Positions 9,035 to 16,527 of a stretch of 33,502 nt of DNA are shown here, in pieces. The position numbers were made by a program, and so were the translations under genes. Below the pieces are notes generated by a model. That model was not told the origin of the DNA, searched no databases, and was given only the letters and a program-made list of their open reading frames with translations. This DNA is from a bacterium (lineage in GTDB: Bacteria; Desulfobacterota; S145-22): NCBI GenBank assembly GCA_026986155.1, contig JALSPC010000126.1, positions 1 through 33,502 on the forward strand, in the 5' to 3' direction. Numbering within the stretch: position 1 is the first letter of the stretch; each line of letters opens with the position of its first letter.

Positions 9035-9745
9035 CTATCCGAGGGCCCATGTCAAGCGGAGTCTGACTCCTTTTTCTCCAGAAATATCGAACGTTATCTC
9101 ACCCGGATGATTCCCGAGAAGCCGTGTCAGGGCGGGGAACACGTCCACTGAGGCGGGATCCGAACAGCCGCTCTTGAGAATTTTTACCTCTTCCTCGGCG
9201 GGAAGGGGTAGGTCATCCTCGAACTGTATGAACACTTCTTTTTCGTCATCCACATCCACTTCCACGACAAGTTTACCGCCGTTTATCGGCTGCGCACGCT
9301 CGATAACCGAGGTTATCCATTCATCAATGAAAGCGGTAAAATGGAAGGGAACCCCGACGATGGGAGGCGTGTGGGGATTAATATTGAAATTCTTGCTCAA
9401 TTTATGCTTGAAGAACATGTCTCCCATCCAAAAGTTAAGATTTTCCTGGGCGAGATCCCCGATCTGAATCGCGATGCGCTTAGTCTGTTCCTCGGCTTTC
9501 ACCTTCCACATCATAGTTTCCGCAATTTTAGATATGACGTTGGCTTGATGAATAATTTCTTCCAAGTGGGCCGAGAATTCCCTGTCTCCCTTCACCTTCA
9601 TGGACAAGAGATCCGCGTTCATCATGATAAGAGAGAGAGGCGTCATAATGTTGTGCCCAATGCCAGCAGTTAATTTCCCCACATGGGCCAACCGTTCCTC
9701 TAAGCCTTTCTCTTCCTTTTTTTGCTTTATCATAATAGCATTCAA
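9035..9745 (-). CDS. Histidine-kinase-like protein with conserved H-box and degenerate ATPase region
   Basis: ERLAHVGKLTAGIGHNIMTPLSLIMMNADLL matches the HisKA dimerization/H-box; no recognisable N-box or DxGxG G-boxes downstream. Confidence 0.7.
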   Translation of the reverse strand: MNAIMIKQKKEEKGLEERLAHVGKLTAGIGHNIMTPLSLIMMNADLLSMKVKGDREFSAHLEEIIHQANVISKIAETMMWKVKAEEQTKRIAIQIGDLAQENLNFWMGDMFFKHKLSKNFNINPHTPPIVGVPFHFTAFIDEWITSVIERAQPINGGKLVVEVDVDDEKEVFIQFEDDLPLPAEEEVKILKSGCSDPASVDVFPALTRLLGNHPGEITFDISGEKGVRLRLTWALG

Positions 9746-9867
9746 AATTATTAAGCGTTTTAATCCGCCATCATTTACCTATTATATTAAAGCCTAAAAC
9801 AATCCAGTGTCAAGCCGAAAAGAGAACTTTCCAAGCTCGAAATTGTAGTTTCTGCAAAATGAAGAAT

Positions 9868-9896
9868 TTTACCTGCCGATCGATTTATGGTATAAA
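9868..9896 (+). promoter_or_regulatory. Putative promoter for the ntrY-like operon (extended -10)
   Basis: TTTACC (9868-9873), 17-nt spacer, TGGTATAAA with TATAAA at 9891-9896. Confidence 0.4.
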
Positions 9897-9930
9897 TTGT
9901 AAAAAAATTCTTTAATCTCAAAAAGTTGTC

Positions 9931-12159
9931 ATGCAGAGAATCATAGATATCAGCAAGAAGGACGCTCAGGAAAAGAAGCGAAGAAAGCGCGAACTCTGGA
10001 TCATTATCGCGGTCTCCCTCCTCTTGGTCGCCTTGGCGTTTATCGAGGTGCATTACCAGAAGTTCGGTGAAGAGATCCCTCTGAGCAACAACATCATCCT
10101 CGTCTCACTGGTCAATATCGATATCATCCTCGCCCTTTTGCTAATCTTCCTTATCACGAGAAACTTCGTCAAGCTCTTTTTTGAAAAGAAACGGAAAGTT
10201 CTGGGAGCAAAGATCCGGACCAAACTGGTCTTCGCCTTCATCTCCCTCTCCCTGATCCCCGCCCTCCTCCTTTTTGTCGCCTCGGTGGGAATCATCACGA
10301 AGAGCACCAAGAAGTGGTTTCGCTCTCAGGTAGAGGCATCCCTGGCTGGCGCCCTGGAGGTGGCACAGACCTATTACACGGAGGAGGCTGAAAACATCGT
10401 TCGCCTGGCCGACCGCCTGTCGAAAGATCCGGTATTTATCGAAAAGGTGCTGATTTCTAAGCCTGAAGCGAGCCAAGCCTATCTGCAGAAACTCATCCCG
10501 TTGTATCATGTGAGTAGTATTATGATTTTTGAGCGCAACAAGCTGATGATGGTGGCTCGGGGTATCGACTCCACCCTTCCCGACGAGGCCCTGGCGCCGC
10601 CTTCCAAGGACGTTCTGAAATTGGGGTTCAAGAAGGGAAAGAGTTTTAGTTACGGGGTTTCATCCTCCTCTGGCCAGATCGTTTACGGCATCGCTCCCCT
10701 GGGGAAGAAGGGACCGGCGTCCAACTACCTTCTGGTAACCGGGTACTTCCTTAAGGGAAACCTGGTCAAGAAGATAAAGGAGATATCGAAGGCCTACATG
10801 GAATACAAGCAGTTGAAGGTGCTAAAAAACCCTGTCAAATCCATCTACCTTCTCTCCTTGTCGCTGGTCACCCTCCTGGTCCTCTTTTCCGCCACCTGGT
10901 TTGGACTTTACTTCTCGAAGCAGATTACCGTCCCCATCCAGGAACTTGCGCAGGCGACGGAGGAGATCTCGAAAGGTAACCTCGACTTCCAGCTGAAAAT
11001 CAAGACGCGGGATGAAATCGCTGTCCTGGTGGAGGCCTTCAACCGGATGACCCAGGAGATAAAGGCAAACAAGACACAGATCGAGACCACGGCGAAAAAT
11101 CTACAAAGACTGAATCTGGAACTGGAGCAGCGCCGCCGCTACATGGAAGTGGTATTGCAGAATATCGCCACGGGGGTTATCTCCCTGGATCAGGAGGAAC
11201 GCATCACCACGCTCAATAAATCCGCCGCCACCCTCTTTGGCATCCAGGCGGAAAGGATCGTGGGCAGGCGTCTTGACGAGATCCTTCATGACCCACAACG
11301 GAAGATCGCTCTCAACCTATTGAGAGAAGTCAAAGAAAGTCCGCTGGGACGTATCGAGCGGCAGATCGATGTTCCCATCGGAAACACACTCCGGACATTG
11401 AGAATAAACCTAACCGTGCTAAAGGAAGAAAACGGGACCTATCTCGGGGTCGTCGGGGTCTTCGAGGACTTGACCCAGGAGCTGAAAGCGCAACGGATGA
11501 TCGCCTGGCGGGAGGTGGCCCGCCGCATCGCCCATGAGATAAAAAACCCCCTGACGCCCATCAAGCTCTCCGCCCAACGGCTTCGACGGCGATACTCGGG
11601 ACATTTTTCAAAGGACGATCCTGTCTTCCTGGAATGTACCAACTCCATTATCCAGCAAGCGGATGAACTCAAGGCCCTGGTCAACGAGTTTTCCCATTTC
11701 GCCCGGATGCCGGAGGCGAATCCCAAGCCCGATGACCTGAACGAGATTATCCGGGACACGTTGAAGATATACCCGGAGGCCCATCCCCACATCACCTTCG
11801 ACATCCAACTGGCGGAGGATATCCCGGAAATGAACCTGGACCGAGGGCAGATATCCCGCGCCATCACCAACCTGGTAAACAACGGGATCGCCGCCATGGA
11901 CGGCGGGGGGACCCTGACGGTTAAAACCAATTTCAACCGTATCCTGAAGATCGTAAAGATCTCCGTGGCGGATACGGGGCATGGTATCCCGGACAGGGAC
12001 AAGGCGCGTCTCTTCGAGCCCTACTTTTCCACAAAAAGAACCGGAACGGGGCTGGGGCTCACCATTGTCAATACCATTGTCAACGATCATAATGGGTATA
12101 TCCGGGTGAGGGACAATAAACCCCAAGGAACAATTTTCGAAATTGAGTTTCCCGTGTGA
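9931..12159 (+). CDS. ntrY: NtrY-like membrane sensor histidine kinase (TM-HAMP-PAS-HisKA-HATPase)
   Basis: N-terminal TM segments, HAMP (SKQITVPIQELAQATEEISKGNLDF), PAS, H-box RIAHEIKNPLTPIKLSAQRLRRRY, N-box NLVNNGIAAMDGGG, G-boxes ADTGHGIPD and GTGLGLTIV; followed directly by a sigma54 response regulator. Confidence 0.9.
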   Translation: MQRIIDISKKDAQEKKRRKRELWIIIAVSLLLVALAFIEVHYQKFGEEIPLSNNIILVSLVNIDIILALLLIFLITRNFVKLFFEKKRKVLGAKIRTKLVFAFISLSLIPALLLFVASVGIITKSTKKWFRSQVEASLAGALEVAQTYYTEEAENIVRLADRLSKDPVFIEKVLISKPEASQAYLQKLIPLYHVSSIMIFERNKLMMVARGIDSTLPDEALAPPSKDVLKLGFKKGKSFSYGVSSSSGQIVYGIAPLGKKGPASNYLLVTGYFLKGNLVKKIKEISKAYMEYKQLKVLKNPVKSIYLLSLSLVTLLVLFSATWFGLYFSKQITVPIQELAQATEEISKGNLDFQLKIKTRDEIAVLVEAFNRMTQEIKANKTQIETTAKNLQRLNLELEQRRRYMEVVLQNIATGVISLDQEERITTLNKSAATLFGIQAERIVGRRLDEILHDPQRKIALNLLREVKESPLGRIERQIDVPIGNTLRTLRINLTVLKEENGTYLGVVGVFEDLTQELKAQRMIAWREVARRIAHEIKNPLTPIKLSAQRLRRRYSGHFSKDDPVFLECTNSIIQQADELKALVNEFSHFARMPEANPKPDDLNEIIRDTLKIYPEAHPHITFDIQLAEDIPEMNLDRGQISRAITNLVNNGIAAMDGGGTLTVKTNFNRILKIVKISVADTGHGIPDRDKARLFEPYFSTKRTGTGLGLTIVNTIVNDHNGYIRVRDNKPQGTIFEIEFPV

Positions 12160-12170
12160 GGTGAATAAAG

Positions 12171-13556
12171 GTGTCAATGATTCTTGTCATCGACGATGAA
12201 CGGAGTATCCTCCAGAGCATGGAGGGAATCCTAAGTGACGAGGGCTACCAGGTCTTCCTGGCGGACAACGGACGGAAAGGCCTTGAAATCTGCGAGCGGG
12301 AGGTCCCCGACGCGATCCTTCTGGACATCGCCATGCCGGGAATGGACGGGATGGAGGTGTTGAAGAGGCTCAAGGAATTTTTACCTTTCGTTCCCGTGAT
12401 CATCATGACGGGACATGGATCCATCGACCTGGCGGTCAAGGCTATCAAACTGGGCAGCTACGATTTCCTCGAAAAACCCCTGGAAATGGACAAACTCCTG
12501 CTTACGGTCAAGAATGCCATCGATTATGGCAAGTTACAGCGGGAAAATCTCCTCTTGAAAGAAAAAATTGAGCGGCAGCACAACCTCATCGGCGAGTCCC
12601 CCCCCATCCAGACCTTACGGAAACAAATCAATCAGGTGGCTCCCACCGACGCCTGGATCCTCATCTTTGGGGAGAACGGGAGCGGGAAAGAGGTGGTGGC
12701 CCATGAAATCCACCGTTTGAGCAAACGGCACGACAAGCCGTTCGTGGAGGTAAACTGCGCGGCCATCCCCGAAGAACTCATCGAGAGCGAACTCTTTGGA
12801 CACGAAAAGGGGGCCTTTACCGGGGCAACCTCCTCGAAACGTGGAAAGTTCGACATGGCCCACGACGGAACCCTTTTCCTCGACGAGATTGGGGACATGA
12901 GTCTCAAGACCCAGGCAAAGATCTTGAGGATTCTCGAGGAACAGCGCTTCGAACGCGTGGGGGGCAACAAGACCATCCAGGTAAACGTCCGGGTCATCGC
13001 CGCCACAAACAAGAACCTGGAGGATGAAATTAAAAAGGGGAACTTCCGAGAAGACCTCTACTTCCGCCTGAACGTTATCCCCTTTACCGTACCACCTTTG
13101 CGGGAACGAGGAGACGATATCCTGCTCCTGGCGGATTATTTCCTGAGGGAGTTTACGGAGAAACGGGGCAAACTCCTTAAGGTTCTAAATGACGAAGCAA
13201 AGAAGACCCTGTTGGGTTACCCTTGGCCGGGAAACGTCCGGGAGCTGAAGAATCTCATGGAGCGCTTGAGTATCATGGTGCCCTCCGAAACCATCACACT
13301 GGACGACCTGCCACCGGAAATGGTCAAAAAACCCGCTTTCAAAGGGCTTTCCCCCATTCCCGAACCGCTTTTCGACGCGGACAACATCAAGGAGGCCGTC
13401 TCCCTTTTTGAGCGCACCTACATCGTGCAAAAGCTGAAAGAAAACGCCGGCAACATTTCCAGGACGGCGGAAAAGATAGGGATTGCCCGGCGTAACCTCA
13501 CCCACAAAATCAAAACCTACGACATCAACATCCAGGGGGAGGTTCTGGAAACGTGA
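12171..13556 (+). CDS. ntrX: NtrX/NtrC-family sigma54-dependent response regulator
   Basis: Receiver DDE...LLDIAMPGMDGMEVL, AAA+ GENGSGKEVVAHEIH, GAFTGA motif (ELFGHEKGAFTGAT), C-terminal Fis-type HTH; GTG or ATG (12177) start. Confidence 0.92.
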   Translation: MSMILVIDDERSILQSMEGILSDEGYQVFLADNGRKGLEICEREVPDAILLDIAMPGMDGMEVLKRLKEFLPFVPVIIMTGHGSIDLAVKAIKLGSYDFLEKPLEMDKLLLTVKNAIDYGKLQRENLLLKEKIERQHNLIGESPPIQTLRKQINQVAPTDAWILIFGENGSGKEVVAHEIHRLSKRHDKPFVEVNCAAIPEELIESELFGHEKGAFTGATSSKRGKFDMAHDGTLFLDEIGDMSLKTQAKILRILEEQRFERVGGNKTIQVNVRVIAATNKNLEDEIKKGNFREDLYFRLNVIPFTVPPLRERGDDILLLADYFLREFTEKRGKLLKVLNDEAKKTLLGYPWPGNVRELKNLMERLSIMVPSETITLDDLPPEMVKKPAFKGLSPIPEPLFDADNIKEAVSLFERTYIVQKLKENAGNISRTAEKIGIARRNLTHKIKTYDINIQGEVLET

Positions 13557-14005
13557 TCGTCGAAACGGCCAAAGTAGTTGGTATCATAAGAGACAAGGCC
13601 ATCATCACCAAGGAAACTTCCTCCGCGTGCGAGGGATGCCACCTGTCCGGATCCTGCATGTCGTCGGGAGACGTGCGTTGCGACAAGACCTTCATCGTAT
13701 TGAACCGTGCGGGGGCGAAGGTTGGCGATCGGGTAGAGGTAAGCCTGACCACCATTGAATTCTTCGTCAGTGTCCTACTCATCTACCTGCTACCCTTGGC
13801 GTTCCTCTTCGCGGGCTTCATCATGGGGGGACGGCTGGCCCCGTTCTTGGCAAGAGAGCTCGGGCGGCCCGTGGACACGACTGCCGCGTCTGTTGTCCTG
13901 GGCGTTGCCCTGCTGGTTGGTTCCTATGTTTTCCTCTACGCCTTCAACCGGTGGTGCAGGGAAAAGGGTCTGTTTCTTCCAAAGGCGATACGCATCATTT
14001 CTTAA
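13553..14005 (+). CDS. rseC: RseC/MucC-family protein (SoxR-reducing system / positive regulator of sigma E)
   Basis: N-terminal ETSSACEGCHLSGSC cysteine motif, two TM helices; GTG start overlapping the ntrX stop. Confidence 0.8.
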   Translation: MIVETAKVVGIIRDKAIITKETSSACEGCHLSGSCMSSGDVRCDKTFIVLNRAGAKVGDRVEVSLTTIEFFVSVLLIYLLPLAFLFAGFIMGGRLAPFLARELGRPVDTTAASVVLGVALLVGSYVFLYAFNRWCREKGLFLPKAIRIIS

Positions 14006-14187
14006 AGCAAGTTAATCTTATAATTTTAATGTAATACTACAAATTATTTCTATATTGTTCTTTTCTAACGAGGAAACTCTTTTCGTGATAAAGCGCACTC
14101 CCGTGCTATTCATATTCACAAACGGACAGATGCTTACGTGGCTCTGCATTATCATGCACACTCAACCTTTGCATTTTCTTAAAAGAC

Positions 14188-14215
14188 TTGACAATTCAGA
14201 AAATATGGCTATATT
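14188..14215 (+). promoter_or_regulatory. Putative sigma70 promoter for the HesB-like selenoprotein gene
   Basis: TTGACA (14188-14193), 16-nt spacer, TATATT (14210-14215). Confidence 0.6.
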
Positions 14216-14242
14216 AGCAAAACCTTACATAAGGAGGATAAC

Positions 14243-14557
14243 ATGCTGGAAGTAACGGATAAAGCCATAGAAATGATAAAAGATTACCTGAAGAAGAATA
14301 ACATGGACCATGCGCTGAGGGTCTACATGTCCCCCGGCGGGTGAAGCGGTCCTTCTTTTGGATTGGCTCTGGATGAGCCAAAAGAGACGGACGAGATTTT
14401 CGAGATCCAGGATATCAAGTTTCTGGTTGATAAGATGCTCAAAAAATACGTGAACGGAATCAAGATTGACTACAACGACGGAGGATTCCGGCCCGGGTTT
14501 TCCATCACTCCGATCTGGTCGGAACGGGATCTCTTTTCCGGGACGTGCAGCATCTAA
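14243..14557 (+). CDS. HesB/IscA-like selenoprotein (TGA at 14342-14344 read as Sec34; 104 aa)
   Basis: SD AAGGAGG (14231-14237) before ATG 14243; translation MLEVTDKAIEMIKDYLKKNNMDHALRVYMSPGG-U-SGPSFGLALDEPKETDEIFEIQDIKFLVDKMLKKYVNGIKIDYNDGGFRPGFSITPIWSERDLFSGTCSI; homology to HesB-like proteins runs uninterrupted through the TGA, at the position of the conserved Cys (GGCSGPSLGMALDEP). Confidence 0.88.
14354..14385 (+). promoter_or_regulatory. Candidate bacterial SECIS element
   Basis: TCTTTTGG (14354-14361) / CCAAAAGA (14378-14385) 8-bp perfect stem, or alternatively TTGGCTC (14363-14369) / GAGCCAA (14375-14381) 7-bp perfect stem; both leave apical loop TGGAT with GG, about 25 nt after the TGA. 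Confidence 0.75.
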
Positions 14558-14592
14558 GCAAAGCAGACTACAGAAAATAATCCGGGCGGGTT

Positions 14593-15156
14593 TCATTTCC
14601 CCGGTTTATCCATAAAGAGGAGGGAACGGAGTTCGTTGAAACGCTTCGTTCCCTCCTCGATTTTTTTCTCAAACCTCCGCAATCTCGGCAGTGTTATTTC
14701 CTCCCAGTCCATCAGGTCGGTCAGGTGGCGTTTCCCCAGGAAATTCAGCCCTACATCCTTCAGGATATCGGAGATTCCCTGGAATATCTCCCTGTCCTCG
14801 TCTGAGTCAAGGGAAGAAAGAACGGCAAGGCAGTTATAAGCGGAACAATAAGCGTAACGTCCCGCGCGGATGTCACACCCGTCCGGTCCCAGGCCGGGCG
14901 GCGGCTCCCGCCGCTGCCACGGGATATCCGCCCCGCCGTAGGTCTCGAAAAGAAACCGGTACCAGGGATTTCTCATGGTCCGGCGGCAGTAACTGGCCTT
15001 GCAACAAACACGTTCGCAGGTAGCGCAAATAGGCCCCACCACCCTATCGATGGTTTCCCGTACCACCCTTTCCAGAGCCACGTAGGAAGCCGAAATTCTC
15101 GACAGCAAGGGTTCTAAATCGGCGGGAGGCATGTCGCGCGTGTTTACTTCCTCCAT
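14593..15156 (-). CDS. Cys-rich protein, possibly related to YkgJ-type metal/Fe-S-binding proteins
   Basis: 187 aa; CATCERVCCKASYC...GPDGCDIRAGRYAYCSAYNC, ordered cysteines; plausible start context (GGAGG). Confidence 0.65.
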   Translation of the reverse strand: MEEVNTRDMPPADLEPLLSRISASYVALERVVRETIDRVVGPICATCERVCCKASYCRRTMRNPWYRFLFETYGGADIPWQRREPPPGLGPDGCDIRAGRYAYCSAYNCLAVLSSLDSDEDREIFQGISDILKDVGLNFLGKRHLTDLMDWEEITLPRLRRFEKKIEEGTKRFNELRSLLFMDKPGK

Positions 15157-15226
15157 GGGACATGGTTAACCATAATCGGATGAACGTTTCAAGCCCTCGT
15201 CACAATCGTCTCAGGGCGAAGACGCC

Positions 15227-15532
15227 ATGAAAGTTAGCACAACCATGCAAGTCGCGGTCATCGAGGCCGATCTGAAACTGGCCATCTACAAGGCCCTGGT
15301 TCCACATATGGGCCATAGCCGTGAACCCTCCCCTCTCCTGGAAGAAAAGGTAAGGCAGGGAAACCTCGGGATGAAAACCGGCGAGGAGTTCTACCGCTGG
15401 ACGGCTCGATCCATCCAGGTCATGAACCGGACACTTCGCATGTGGCTTATCGGCGTCAACCGCCTTGAAAAAAGCTTCGCCGCCTCACGCGTTGAAGATG
15501 GAGAGCCAAAGGACGAAGGTGAAGAGGGATAA
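15227..15532 (+). pseudogene. C-terminal fragment of 3-hydroxyacyl-CoA dehydrogenase (remnant or stand-alone partial domain)
   Basis: LAIYKALVPHMGHSREPSPLLEEKVRQGNLGMKTGEEFYRWT matches the typical C-terminal PxPLLxxMVxxGxLGxKTGxGFYxW; no NAD-binding domain upstream. Confidence 0.6.
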
Positions 15533-16405
15533 GAGAATACTGGTGGTCACCATGGACGAGGCCAGCTCCGGGTCCCCGTGCAGCTCCCGGGACATGATGT
15601 AACAGGTCGTGGCCGCGGGGGCTGACAGAAGCGTGACGCCCACCACCCAGAGGTTCCGTGGAACCGACAAGAGAGTGAAAATCAAGATTCCGAGCAACGG
15701 TAGCGCCACCATCTTCAAGGCGGAGGAGAGAAGCGAGGATTTCAGGTCGATGAAAACCTGACGCATATCGAGGGAACCCCCGATGATGAGCAGGGCCGTG
15801 GGAAGGGCCATGCGCCCCACGATCATCAAGGTTCTCTCCGCTATAATCGGGAGAGAAAGCCTAAAAAAGGAGACACCCAGTCCCGCGAGGGTGGAAAGGA
15901 TGATGGGATTGACTACCAGCCTCCCGAAGGTTCCTCCCCTGCTCCCGCCTCCCTGATCTATCAGGAGATGATAATAGGTCACAGAGAGTATGTTCTGGGT
16001 AATGATGAAAAAACCGGCCAGGACGCCGGCGATACCGAAGTAGCGCTCGTCGAAACTGTAGTAACAGACGGCCAGCCCGATGTAGCCAATGTTCCCGTGG
16101 ATACACCCCTGCAGGAAGGTGGCGAATTTTCCCTTCGAAAAAGGCAGAAAGTGGCCGCCCAAAAGGATGAGCACGCTCATTAGAACAATGGTCACGACAC
16201 ACCCCACGATCAAACTGGGGAAAAAACTCCCATGGAAAGGGGCCGTGGAGATCTTGTGAAACAACAGGCAGGGAATCGCCACCATGTAGAGGATCCTGTT
16301 CCCGGAGGCCATAAAGGGTTCCGTCAACCACCCTTTCCTTCGGGCGGCATAGCCCAGGCCGATGACGAGAAATATAGGGAGGATAGTTTTGAGCGCCGAG
16401 ATCAT
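15485..16405 (-). CDS. AEC (auxin efflux carrier) family permease
   Basis: 306-aa polytopic protein; LKTILPIFLVIGLGYAARRKGWL, GNIGYIGLAVCYYSF, TTCYIMSRELHGDPELASSMVTTSILLSLFTFVLWL. Confidence 0.88.
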   Translation of the reverse strand: MISALKTILPIFLVIGLGYAARRKGWLTEPFMASGNRILYMVAIPCLLFHKISTAPFHGSFFPSLIVGCVVTIVLMSVLILLGGHFLPFSKGKFATFLQGCIHGNIGYIGLAVCYYSFDERYFGIAGVLAGFFIITQNILSVTYYHLLIDQGGGSRGGTFGRLVVNPIILSTLAGLGVSFFRLSLPIIAERTLMIVGRMALPTALLIIGGSLDMRQVFIDLKSSLLSSALKMVALPLLGILIFTLLSVPRNLWVVGVTLLSAPAATTCYIMSRELHGDPELASSMVTTSILLSLFTFVLWLSIFNA

Positions 16406-16449
16406 GATTTTCCAAACTTAAAAGAATCATCGTCAAAAAACAACCATGA

Positions 16450-16492
16450 TTGCACTTTTCCACCATATTGGGTATAAAGAGTCAAAGTGCAT
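16450..16492 (+). promoter_or_regulatory. Putative ald promoter flanked by an inverted repeat (candidate Lrp/AldR-type operator)
   Basis: TTGCAC (16450-16455), 17-nt spacer, TATAAA (16473-16478); TGCACTTT (16451-16458) and AAAGTGCA (16484-16491) are perfect inverted repeats. Confidence 0.45.
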
Positions 16493-16527
16493 ATTTTGTC
16501 AATTTTATGCCCATAAAGGAGGATATT

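Noticed and set aside
14055-14255. 66-aa plus-strand ORF upstream of the HesB-like gene
   Set aside because: AT-rich intergenic sequence with no SD or similarity; contains the promoter of the next gene.
14243-14557. Interpretation of the HesB-like gene as a pseudogene with a nonsense mutation
   Set aside because: Strong SD and promoter-like elements, intact frame on both sides, TGA exactly at a functional Cys position and a SECIS-like hairpin favour Sec; not fully excluded without checking for sel genes.
14578-14605. CCGGG/CCCGG imperfect hairpin between the HesB-like gene and the convergent Cys-rich gene
   Set aside because: Short imperfect stem overlapping the stop of the minus-strand CDS; too weak to call a terminator.
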